This document shows positions 1 to 6,299 of a stretch of 12,836 nucleotides of DNA, piece by piece. Position 1 is the first letter of the stretch; each line of letters begins with the position of its first letter. The stretch comes from Desulfotignum sp. (GTDB lineage Bacteria; Desulfobacterota; Desulfobacteria; Desulfobacterales; Desulfobacteraceae), in NCBI GenBank assembly GCA_021737445.1, contig JAIPDY010000076.1, positions 1-12,836 of the forward strand, given 5' to 3'. Below the pieces are notes generated by a model that made no database searches, was not told where the DNA came from, and saw only the letters and a program-made list of their open reading frames with translations. The position numbers were made by a program, and so were the translations under genes.

Positions 1-1766
1 GTCATGCCGTAGGGGGCCGCCACCACGGGGAAGGGGGCGTATTTGGTGGCCTGGATCCCGTCCTGGGCTTTTTTCAGAAACGCCTCGATTTCCGCATATT
101 TTTTGTCATGGCAGAGTTTTGCCACAAATCCCAGATCGGCTCCGGCGGAAAACGCGCCGGGCATGCCGCCGGCTTCGTTGCCGATCACCAGGCCTGCGCC
201 GTTTTTGTCCACATAATCCAGACCCTCGGCAATGGAGTCCACGATTTCTGCGTTGATGGCGTTCATCTTGGTATGGAACTCCAGGCAGAACACGTCGTCT
301 CCGATGTCCACCAGGGAGGCGGAACCATTTTCCATGACCGTCTTGTTATTGCCTTTGGCCGCGGCAATGGAGACCAGAGAATCGGGTACAGGCACGGGTT
401 TGTAGGCAGCTGAAACAAAGTCATAAAAATACCGGACCCCGTTTTTCAGCTGGTAGAAACCGGTATGGCCGGCATCCAGCATGGCCGTGACATTGGCCGG
501 AACTTCCAGGCCGTCAGCGGTCATCCTTTCCACGGCTTCTGCCACACCATAGGCATCCCAGAGTTCAAAGGGTCCCATCTCAAAGTTATAGCCCCATTTC
601 ATGGCATTGTCGATTTCAACGATGGTGTCGGCTATTTCCGGGATACGATTGGCTGCATACTGAAAGGAGTTGGCTGCCAGTTTCCAGGCAAATTTGCCGG
701 CTTTGTCATCTGCCTTGAGCACGATGTTGACCTTTTCGGTGAGGGTGCCGGCTTTTTTGGCTGCACCCAGGCAGGGAAAGGTAGGCCGTTCCAGGTCTTC
801 ATACTCCAGGGTGTCCAGGTTCAGCACCTTGCGGATCTTTTTCCACTCCGGGGTGAGTTCTGTTTTGTAGAACCCTGCCTTTGTCTTGTTGCCCAGCAGG
901 TTTTTATCGGCCATTTTCTGTACAAAATCCGGCAGCTGCATGATGTCGCGCTGCTCGTCATCTTTGCACAGGTCATAGGAGTTTTTGGCCACATGCATCA
1001 TGATATCCAGGCCCACCAGGTCCGTGGTCTTGAAGATGGCGGTTTTGGGCCGCCCCATGGCCGGTCCGAAAATGGCATCCACCTCGGGCACGGTGAGGCC
1101 GTCTTCCTGCATGAAGCGCATGGCCGCACTGATGCCCTGGATACCGATGCGGTTGCCCACAAAGTTGGGGGTGTCTTTGGCCCATACAATGCCTTTGCCC
1201 AGGTTTTTCTCGCCGAATTTTGCCATGAAGCCTAAGATTTCCGGCAGGGTGTCCTTACCCGGAATAAGTTCCAGCAGGTGCATGTACCGCACCGGGTTGA
1301 AAAAATGGGTGCCCATGAAATGCTGTTTGAATTCACTGGAAAACCCTTCGGTGATATCCTGGAGCGGAATGCCCGAGGTGTTGGTGCTCACAATGGCGCC
1401 GGGTTTTCTGATCTTTTCCACCTTTTCGAACAGGCTGCGCTTGATGTCCAGTCTTTCCACCACTACCTCAACGATCCAGTCGCAGTCGGCCAGTTTTTCA
1501 ATATCATCCTCCAGGTTGCCGATGGAGATCAATGCAGCATCCTTTTTATTAAAGAACAGGGACGGAGATGATGCCAGGGCAGCGTCCAGTCCGGCCTTGA
1601 CGATGCGGTTCCGGGCTGCCGGGTCGGTTTTTTCTTCATCCTTCAGGTCAAACGGCACAATGTCCAAAAGCAGTACCTTTACACCGGCACCGGCCAGAAG
1701 CGCGGCAATTCCGCCTCCCATGATACCGGACCCGATGACTGCGGCCTTTCTTATTTTTCTTACCAT
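1..1766 (-). CDS. 3-hydroxyacyl-CoA dehydrogenase / enoyl-CoA hydratase, FadN-type (3'-truncated by window edge)
   Basis: Bifunctional beta-oxidation enzyme that hydrates 2-enoyl-CoA and oxidises the L-3-hydroxyacyl-CoA with NAD in the cytoplasm. The first 588 codons are visible; the rest lies beyond base 1. Domains in order: a Rossmann NAD-binding domain with G12-S-G14-I-M-G17, the family motif HFFNP with catalytic His154, DTPNFVGNRIG just before the C-terminal dehydrogenase domains (about 190-400), then a crotonase domain from about residue 478 with FSAGADL near 540. This dehydrogenase-then-hydratase order is that of Bacillus FadN (about 790 aa) and the reverse of E. coli FadB, so about 200 residues are probably missing here. 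The start is ATG 1766, with AGGAGGA at 1777-1771 five bases upstream. A thiolase and acyl-CoA dehydrogenase would be expected downstream, outside the window. FadN-like assignment is by recalled similarity, not by search. Confidence 0.93.
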   Translation of the reverse strand, partial: MVRKIRKAAVIGSGIMGGGIAALLAGAGVKVLLLDIVPFDLKDEEKTDPAARNRIVKAGLDAALASSPSLFFNKKDAALISIGNLEDDIEKLADCDWIVEVVVERLDIKRSLFEKVEKIRKPGAIVSTNTSGIPLQDITEGFSSEFKQHFMGTHFFNPVRYMHLLELIPGKDTLPEILGFMAKFGEKNLGKGIVWAKDTPNFVGNRIGIQGISAAMRFMQEDGLTVPEVDAIFGPAMGRPKTAIFKTTDLVGLDIMMHVAKNSYDLCKDDEQRDIMQLPDFVQKMADKNLLGNKTKAGFYKTELTPEWKKIRKVLNLDTLEYEDLERPTFPCLGAAKKAGTLTEKVNIVLKADDKAGKFAWKLAANSFQYAANRIPEIADTIVEIDNAMKWGYNFEMGPFELWDAYGVAEAVERMTADGLEVPANVTAMLDAGHTGFYQLKNGVRYFYDFVSAAYKPVPVPDSLVSIAAAKGNNKTVMENGSASLVDIGDDVFCLEFHTKMNAINAEIVDSIAEGLDYVDKNGAGLVIGNEAGGMPGAFSAGADLGFVAKLCHDKKYAEIEAFLKKAQDGIQATKYAPFPVVAAPYGM

Positions 1767-1807
1767 AATGTCCTCCTGTTGTAAGCGTGGTTAACCAGTT
1801 TGTTTTT

Positions 1808-1826
1808 ATGAATGAGTATTCATTTT
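1808..1826. promoter_or_regulatory. FadR-like (TetR family) operator, copy 1
   Basis: ATGAAT (1808-1813) and ATTCAT (1818-1823) form a perfect 6-bp-arm palindrome around GAGT. In context, TGAATGAGTATTCATTTT (1809-1826) closely resembles the operator of the Bacillus acyl-CoA-responsive repressor FadR, as I recall it (TGAATGAnTAnTCATTCA). It overlaps the predicted transcription start of a FadN-like beta-oxidation gene, the expected kind of target. No regulator gene is in the window, so the identity of the binding protein is inferred. Confidence 0.55.
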
Positions 1827-1856
1827 TGAATAACAGAAAAACCCCGGGGTTGTCAA
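1827..1856 (-). promoter_or_regulatory. Candidate sigma-70-type promoter of the FadN-like gene
   Basis: On the minus strand a perfect -35 hexamer TTGACA (1856-1851) is followed, with an 18-bp spacer, by the extended -10-like TGTTATTCA (TG at 1835-1834, hexamer TATTCA at 1832-1827). The hexamer matches TATAAT at only three positions, but the TG extension helps. Transcription would start near 1820, about 55 bases before the ATG. The operator-like palindrome at 1808-1826 would lie directly on the start site, which fits repression. The -35 is clear; the -10 is tentative. Confidence 0.45.
1840..1851. repeat. 12-bp perfect palindrome in promoter spacer
   Basis: AACCCCGGGGTT is a perfect GC-rich palindrome in an otherwise AT-rich region. 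It lies between the candidate -35 and -10 of the FadN-like gene and shares one base with the -35. It could be a second regulator's site or affect promoter geometry. It has no loop, so it is unlikely to work as an RNA hairpin. Confidence 0.45.
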
Positions 1857-1889
1857 GGAAAATAATTTCCCGGATACTGAGGAATAATG

Positions 1890-1929
1890 TCATTCAATTT
1901 CAAAATGTTAGGGTGTAATTATTGAATGA
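1890..1929. repeat. Wide inverted repeat TCATTCAAT / ATTGAATGA
   Basis: TCATTCAAT (1890-1898) and its exact reverse complement ATTGAATGA (1921-1929) are separated by 22 bp. Both arms carry the TGAATGA half-site found in the two compact palindromes on either side (1808-1826 and 1971-1986). The wide spacing argues against one dimer bridging both arms, so they may be two weak half-sites in a multi-site operator region. Confidence 0.4.
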
Positions 1930-1970
1930 TGCCGCCCGGGCAGATCCAGGATGAAAGGAATAACAAAAAA

Positions 1971-1986
1971 ATGAATTATCATTCAT
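1971..1986. promoter_or_regulatory. FadR-like (TetR family) operator, copy 2
   Basis: ATGAAT (1971-1976) and ATTCAT (1981-1986) repeat exactly the arm sequence and 4-bp spacing of the site at 1808, with TATC as spacer. Read on the minus strand it begins TGAATGATAATTCATT, again close to the recalled Bacillus FadR box. It lies about 100 bp upstream of the toroid gene and 148 bp from copy 1, so it could serve the plus-strand operon or allow looping with copy 1. Confidence 0.5.
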
Positions 1987-2088
1987 GATTTAACGGGAAA
2001 GGTCCTTGAAAAAAAAAACCGGTTCTGGTAGGGTAACCAGTCAATTTAATCAGGTTATCAATATATTTGTATAGGTGGAGACCTCTTG

Positions 2089-3138
2089 ATGCACCAGATA
2101 CCAGCAAAGATTCAGGAATTTTCCGTTCTGAGCATAGCTTCAGTCGCAGGCTTGATTCTCAAACTGCAGCGGCCTTCAGGAGATATCCCCTGGCACAGGG
2201 ACGGCAAAACAGACCCCTGGGACCTGGTGGAATCGGTGATGGGGTTGAATATTGCCGGATATACCCGGGATGCCCGCCGGGCAATGGCATGGCTGCAACA
2301 GCATCAGAATCCTGACGGATCCTGGTTTTCCTCTTATGTGAATGAGATTCCTGAAGACAAAACCTGCCAGGCCCATATGGCCTGTTATATTGCTGTGGGA
2401 ATGTTTCATGCTTTTCTGATCACCCGGGACCGGTCATGGCTGGACCGGTTCTGGGGTACCATGGAAAAGGGCGTTGACTATGCCCTGGGCCTGCAGGTGC
2501 CTGCCGGGGAGATTCATTGGGCCAGGAGCCCGGAAGGAAAAATTGACACCATGTCCTTGCTGGCAGGGTCTTCTTCCGTGTTCATGAGCCTTAAATGCGC
2601 TTTGACCATCTGCCATATCCTGGACCGGCCCCGGCCGGCATGGGAAGATGCATGGATCAGGCTTGCCCATTCCCTTAAGGAAAATGTGCACAGCTATAAC
2701 GTAAGCAAGTCCCGGTTTTCCATGTACTGGTTCTATCCTGTTCTCTGCGGAGCCATCCAGGGGGAAAAAGCCCGGGTCAGGGTGGAAAAATACTGGCACA
2801 AATATATGATCGACGGACAGGGGGCCAGGTGTGTGTCAGACCGGCCCTGGGTGACCATTGCGGAAACCTGTGAGCTGGTCCTGGCCCTCCATGCCATGGG
2901 CAACCGCCAGAAAGCCCAGATCGTATTTTCCTGGATCCAGGACCGGGTGTATGACGACAAGACCTTCTGGTGCGGGTATACCTATCCGGACATGGTGATC
3001 TGGCCGGAGGAAAAAATATCCTGGACCAATGCAGTGGCCCTTATGGCGGCTGACAGTCTTTATGACCTGACCCCGGCATCCGGGCTGTTTTGCCATGAAA
3101 ACTGGGACGGGTTTATGTTTACGGGAAAACACCGGTGA
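2089..3138 (+). CDS. Alpha-toroid (terpenoid-cyclase / prenyltransferase-fold) protein of unknown function
   Basis: A 349-residue soluble protein with no signal peptide or membrane segment. It is rich in Trp and His and made of repeated helical pairs. The stretch near residues 66-79 (AMAWLQQHQNPDGSWF) carries the QxxDGSW-type turn seen in terpenoid cyclases and prenyltransferase beta subunits. A run with WCGYTYPDMVIWPEE (about 294-308) then leads into a final helical repeat. Proteins of this kind are often annotated as prenyltransferase or phenyltransferase-domain proteins without tested activity. I do not see the DxDD motif of squalene-hopene cyclases, so cyclase activity should not be assumed. 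The start is ATG 2089; TTG 2086 is one codon earlier, and AGGTGGAG at 2073-2080 serves either. The stop overlaps the start of the acyltransferase gene, so the two are probably translationally coupled. Confidence 0.75.
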   Translation: MHQIPAKIQEFSVLSIASVAGLILKLQRPSGDIPWHRDGKTDPWDLVESVMGLNIAGYTRDARRAMAWLQQHQNPDGSWFSSYVNEIPEDKTCQAHMACYIAVGMFHAFLITRDRSWLDRFWGTMEKGVDYALGLQVPAGEIHWARSPEGKIDTMSLLAGSSSVFMSLKCALTICHILDRPRPAWEDAWIRLAHSLKENVHSYNVSKSRFSMYWFYPVLCGAIQGEKARVRVEKYWHKYMIDGQGARCVSDRPWVTIAETCELVLALHAMGNRQKAQIVFSWIQDRVYDDKTFWCGYTYPDMVIWPEEKISWTNAVALMAADSLYDLTPASGLFCHENWDGFMFTGKHR

Positions 3139-3860
3139 TTCGGGACACCCGGCCCTATTATATCAAAAAAGCCTGGTACCGGCTCCAGCACCTGTATGTG
3201 CGCCACTACCTGGTCCCACACCTCACCGGTCTGGGGGAACATCCCTTTATCATCAAGCCCTGGCATATCGAACTGTTCGGCGGCCCCATCTGCATCGGCT
3301 CCCATGTGACCCTGCTGGGATGTTCAGACAAGAAAACCCGGCTCACGGTCTGGTCTGACAAAAAAGAGATCCCCGGCATCACCATCGGGGACCATGTGCT
3401 CATCTCCCCGGGGGTGCGTATCAGTGCGGCCCACAGCGTTACAGTCAAAGATTCGTGTATGCTGGCAAGCCACTCATATATCACGGATTCTGACTGGCAC
3501 GGTATCTATGGCCGGTCATTGCCGCCGTCTGACTTCAGTCATGTCGTTCTGGAGGAAAATGTGTGGATCGGGGATTCCGCCATTGTGTGCAAAGGGGTCA
3601 CCATAGGTAAAAACAGTATAGTCGGTGCCGGCAGCGTGGTGACATCAGACATTCCTGCCAATGTCATAGCTGCGGGCAATCCTGCAAAAATTATCCGCAG
3701 TCTGGACCCGGACAAAAACATCATCACCCGCAAAGACCGGTACACGAATACAGAACAGATGACCCGGTTTTTAGAAGCATCGGAAAAACAAAGCCTGGAT
3801 GGCAATACCTTTTGGGGCTGGCTCCGGTCTCTGGTTTTTCCGGGCAGACAGGCCAGGTGA
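3135..3860 (+). CDS. Left-handed beta-helix (hexapeptide repeat) acyltransferase
   Basis: A 241-residue cytoplasmic O-acyl/acetyltransferase of the hexapeptide-repeat superfamily, which moves an acyl group from acyl-CoA to a sugar or similar hydroxyl. After a basic helical N-terminus (about 1-35), repeats run from about residue 53 (IGSHVTLLG, ITIGDHVLISPGVRI, VTVKDSCMLASHSYI, VWIGDSAIVCKGVTIGKN, SIVGAGSVVTSDIP). They end in the typical NVIAAGNPAKIIR cap near 176-188. His113 or His122 (in HSYITDSDWHG) is the likely catalytic base. A C-terminal extension (about 190-241) is not part of the helix. The GTG start lies inside the upstream stop (GTGA, 4-bp overlap), marking an operon. Pairing with a toroid protein suggests modification of a glycan or glycolipid, but the acceptor cannot be read from sequence. 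Confidence 0.88.
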   Translation: MIRDTRPYYIKKAWYRLQHLYVRHYLVPHLTGLGEHPFIIKPWHIELFGGPICIGSHVTLLGCSDKKTRLTVWSDKKEIPGITIGDHVLISPGVRISAAHSVTVKDSCMLASHSYITDSDWHGIYGRSLPPSDFSHVVLEENVWIGDSAIVCKGVTIGKNSIVGAGSVVTSDIPANVIAAGNPAKIIRSLDPDKNIITRKDRYTNTEQMTRFLEASEKQSLDGNTFWGWLRSLVFPGRQAR

Positions 3861-3861
3861 T

Positions 3862-6228
3862 TCAGCCGGTATCCATTTCCTTCAGGATGCCGGAAAGCTG
3901 ATCCAGGCACAGGGCTATTTTTTCAATATCAAAGACCTCAGCATGCTGCATCAGGTCTTCCCCAAACGTCCGGAACATGACAAGATCGAACTGCCGGCCC
4001 ATCTCCATGATATTTTCGGCAATGTCCCGGGCATCTGATATTTTCACCCCTCCCTGGGTTCCGGGCAGCAGCGGGAGAATTTTTGTTTTCACCAGGGGGG
4101 CAAGGTCCGGATACCGGTTCAGGGCCTGGCGGAAAACTGCCGGGGACAATACCGGCACAGGGGCTGCCACAGTGATGTCAGGTAATGACCTGTCAGATGA
4201 ATGCGGGCTGGTTTTCTTGACAAAACTGACAGCCACTTGGGGGAGCAATATTGTAAAGGTACTGCCGCGGCCCGGGTGACTGTCCAGACTGATATGGCCC
4301 TGCATCAGTTCCACCAGCTGCCTGCTGATGGCCAGGCCCAGGCCGGTTCCCCCGTATTTTCTGTTGATGTCTGCGTTTTCCTGTTCAAAGGATTCAAAAA
4401 TCAGTTGATGTTTGTCTTCTGGAATGCCGATACCCGTATCCCGGACCTGGATCATCAGGTCCACAGTTTCCGGAGATGATCCGGCATTGATTCGGGCCAA
4501 AAGGCTTATTTGACCTTTTTCTGTGAATTTAACCGCATTTTCCACCAGGTTGGTGAGCACCTGGCGAAGGCGCATATCATCCAGAATCAGATAGTCCGGC
4601 ATGTTTTCATCAATCTGTATGAGAAATTTTATACCTTTATGGGCAAGTTTGATTCTGAAAAGGTGATGAATTTCTCTGAACAGGGTGTCCAGGGAGACAG
4701 TGGTTTTTTTTATGGCCAGTTTGCCGGCTTCGATTTTAGACAGATCCAGGATATTGGTTATCAGGACCAGCAGGTGTTTGCCGGCTGTGGTAATGGCCTG
4801 AAGATAATTTTTTTGTTGTGTATCAGTGACCATGGTGGACAGCACTTCACTGAAACCGATGACAGAATTCAATGGTGTTCTGATCTCATGACTTATGTTG
4901 GCCAGAAATTCACTTTTTGCCTGGTTGGCTTTTTTGAGTTCAACCTCTTTTTGCTTTCTCACCAGTATCTCATTGTTCAATGCCTGGTTCAGCAGGGTCA
5001 GGTTCCTGGTACGTTCCACCACACGGGTTTCCAGTTCCTGGTGGGACCGCTTCAATGCCTGCTCCGCTATTTTGCGCTGGGTGATATCCCGGGAATTGAT
5101 GACCACCCCCTGGACAGCAGGATGGTTCAGCAGATTCTTGCTGATTGATTCCAGGGTACAGTAAGAGTTGTCCTGGTGTCTGAATCGTTGTTCCGTGGTC
5201 TGTTCCGGCAGTGTTCCCTGGATGCGTTTTTGAAACCGGTTATGGGCTGAGGACCGGTCCTCTGGATGGAGAAAATCAAACGCATTTTTTTCCATGAGGA
5301 GATCCGGATCATACCCCAGTATCCGTTTGGTGGACGGGCTGATATACTTAAAATTTCCCTGGGCATCCAGTATCCAGATCAGATCACTGGCATTTTCGGT
5401 CAAGGCACGGAAATGCTCTTCACTGTATTGCAGGGCAGTGAGGGTTTCCTTGAGCCGAAATGCCATCTGGTTGAATTGCTTTGCCAGATGGCCGAACTCA
5501 TCTTTGGACTGGATGGGGATACGGGTGTCCAGATCACCTTTGCCGATTTTTTCGGTCCCCTGAACCAGTTCCTTTAATGGTTTTGTCAGCCGGCGGGTCA
5601 ACAGCATCAGGGCCAGGGAGATAATCAGCGCTGCAACCCCGCCCATGGCATATAAATAGGGCCGCATTCGGCTGGCGACACCATAGATCTCCTGCATGGG
5701 ATCCACTGCCAGAACATACCATTCCCAGGGCTTAAAATAGGCAAACCGGGCAAGGCTGGGTTCCTGATTCATGTCCATCACCAGCTGCCGGGTTTTGGTT
5801 TTGTTCCTGAGAGCCTTAAACCAGGTTGTGTCACCAACATATGTGTCAACCATCTTTTTATCGGGATGGAATACAATAAAGCCATCCCTGGTTACACCGA
5901 AAATATATCCCATTTTCCCCACACCGATGTTTGCGATTTCCACTGCCGTGTCCATTTTGGCTTTGGCAATACTGGCGGTAATATCTGCCAGACCGTATTC
6001 ATGGAGCATCTGTTCCTGGGAGATGACAATGACCATGGCTTCAGATAACCGGGTGTCCAGCCAGGTTTCCCCCAGGTCAATCAGGGCGGTGCGGGTAAAA
6101 TGATAGGTGGTTCCGACAATGGCAAAAAGTGAAAAAAGGGTGGTCAGCAGTATTTTGCCATAGGTATTCATGGCAGGAGCTTTACCACTCCTAAAAATTT
6201 TTGCAAATAAAAAATTGATGCTTACCAT
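3862..6228 (-). CDS. Membrane-bound sensor histidine kinase (Cache-HAMP-PAS-HisKA-HATPase) with HPt-like tail
   Basis: A 788-residue inner-membrane two-component kinase. TM1 is at about 24-42. A periplasmic Cache-type sensor follows (about 45-190; GYIFGVTRDGFIVFHPDKK and PWEWYVLAVDP are typical). TM2 is at 193-211, HAMP at about 212-265, PAS at about 268-385 and a coiled coil at 390-437. HisKA has FLANISHEIRTP with phospho-acceptor His447. The ATPase has the N-box around N564, DTGIGIP at 597-603 and GGTGLGLA at 626-633. All catalytic boxes are intact. The last 120 residues are helical and resemble the tail found after receivers in hybrid kinases (MGRQFDLVMFRTFGEDLMQ, then VFDIEKI), but no receiver precedes it. 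No response regulator is in the window. The start is uncertain: ATG 6228 has a weak RBS, and ATG 6171 is a plausible alternative. It converges with the acyltransferase, their stops 1 bp apart, with no visible terminator between them. Confidence 0.92.
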   Translation of the reverse strand: MVSINFLFAKIFRSGKAPAMNTYGKILLTTLFSLFAIVGTTYHFTRTALIDLGETWLDTRLSEAMVIVISQEQMLHEYGLADITASIAKAKMDTAVEIANIGVGKMGYIFGVTRDGFIVFHPDKKMVDTYVGDTTWFKALRNKTKTRQLVMDMNQEPSLARFAYFKPWEWYVLAVDPMQEIYGVASRMRPYLYAMGGVAALIISLALMLLTRRLTKPLKELVQGTEKIGKGDLDTRIPIQSKDEFGHLAKQFNQMAFRLKETLTALQYSEEHFRALTENASDLIWILDAQGNFKYISPSTKRILGYDPDLLMEKNAFDFLHPEDRSSAHNRFQKRIQGTLPEQTTEQRFRHQDNSYCTLESISKNLLNHPAVQGVVINSRDITQRKIAEQALKRSHQELETRVVERTRNLTLLNQALNNEILVRKQKEVELKKANQAKSEFLANISHEIRTPLNSVIGFSEVLSTMVTDTQQKNYLQAITTAGKHLLVLITNILDLSKIEAGKLAIKKTTVSLDTLFREIHHLFRIKLAHKGIKFLIQIDENMPDYLILDDMRLRQVLTNLVENAVKFTEKGQISLLARINAGSSPETVDLMIQVRDTGIGIPEDKHQLIFESFEQENADINRKYGGTGLGLAISRQLVELMQGHISLDSHPGRGSTFTILLPQVAVSFVKKTSPHSSDRSLPDITVAAPVPVLSPAVFRQALNRYPDLAPLVKTKILPLLPGTQGGVKISDARDIAENIMEMGRQFDLVMFRTFGEDLMQHAEVFDIEKIALCLDQLSGILKEMDTG

Positions 6229-6239
6229 ATTTCTTAGTT

Positions 6240-6254
6240 CAATTGTGAAAACAG
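6240..6254 (+). repeat. 15-bp upstream motif CAATTGTGAAAACAG, copy 1
   Basis: CAATTGTGAAAACAG occurs here, about 45 bp before the copA start, and again exactly at 9191-9205 before the DUF2868-like gene. A shorter version, CAATTGTAAAA, lies at 12575-12585 before the flavoenzyme gene. All three are in the same orientation upstream of genes, which suggests a shared promoter or regulatory element. The function is unknown. Confidence 0.4.
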
Positions 6255-6274
6255 ATACCTGTTATGCAGGTATC
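6254..6274. promoter_or_regulatory. Perfect palindrome upstream of copA, candidate metal-responsive operator
   Basis: Arms GATACCTG (6254-6261) and CAGGTATC (6267-6274) are exact reverse complements around TTATG. The site covers TGTTATGCA (6260-6268), a candidate extended -10 for copA, so it looks like a repressor site. The ATACC...GGTAT outer bases recall CsoR-family copper operators. It does not look like a CueR site, which would sit between -35 and -10. It is also 26 bp from the kinase start on the other strand, so it could affect both genes. It could alternatively be a 5'UTR hairpin. Confidence 0.45.
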
Positions 6275-6299
6275 ACCAAAAAAAGACAGGAGATGGAAT

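Larger units (their letters stand above)
1767..2088. other. Divergent intergenic regulatory region
   Basis: This 322-bp gap separates the FadN-like gene (minus) from the toroid/acyltransferase operon (plus). No coding potential is convincing here. It is AT-rich compared with its flanks and holds two identical-form palindromes (ATGAAT-N4-ATTCAT), a wide inverted repeat with the same half-site, a 12-bp GC-rich palindrome and a minus-strand promoter, each listed separately. On the plus strand a run of ten A (2009-2018), a TTGAAA at 2006-2011 and a TATATT at 2062-2067 are possible promoter parts for the gene at 2089, but no good -35/-10 pair stands out. CTGGT (2025-2029) and ACCAG (2036-2040) could form a small hairpin. 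Confidence 0.75.

Noticed and set aside
465..1794. Plus-strand open frames of 256 and 269 codons opposite the FadN-like gene
   Set aside because: The minus frame has unambiguous dehydrogenase and crotonase motifs; the plus frames have none and one even crosses the gene's start.
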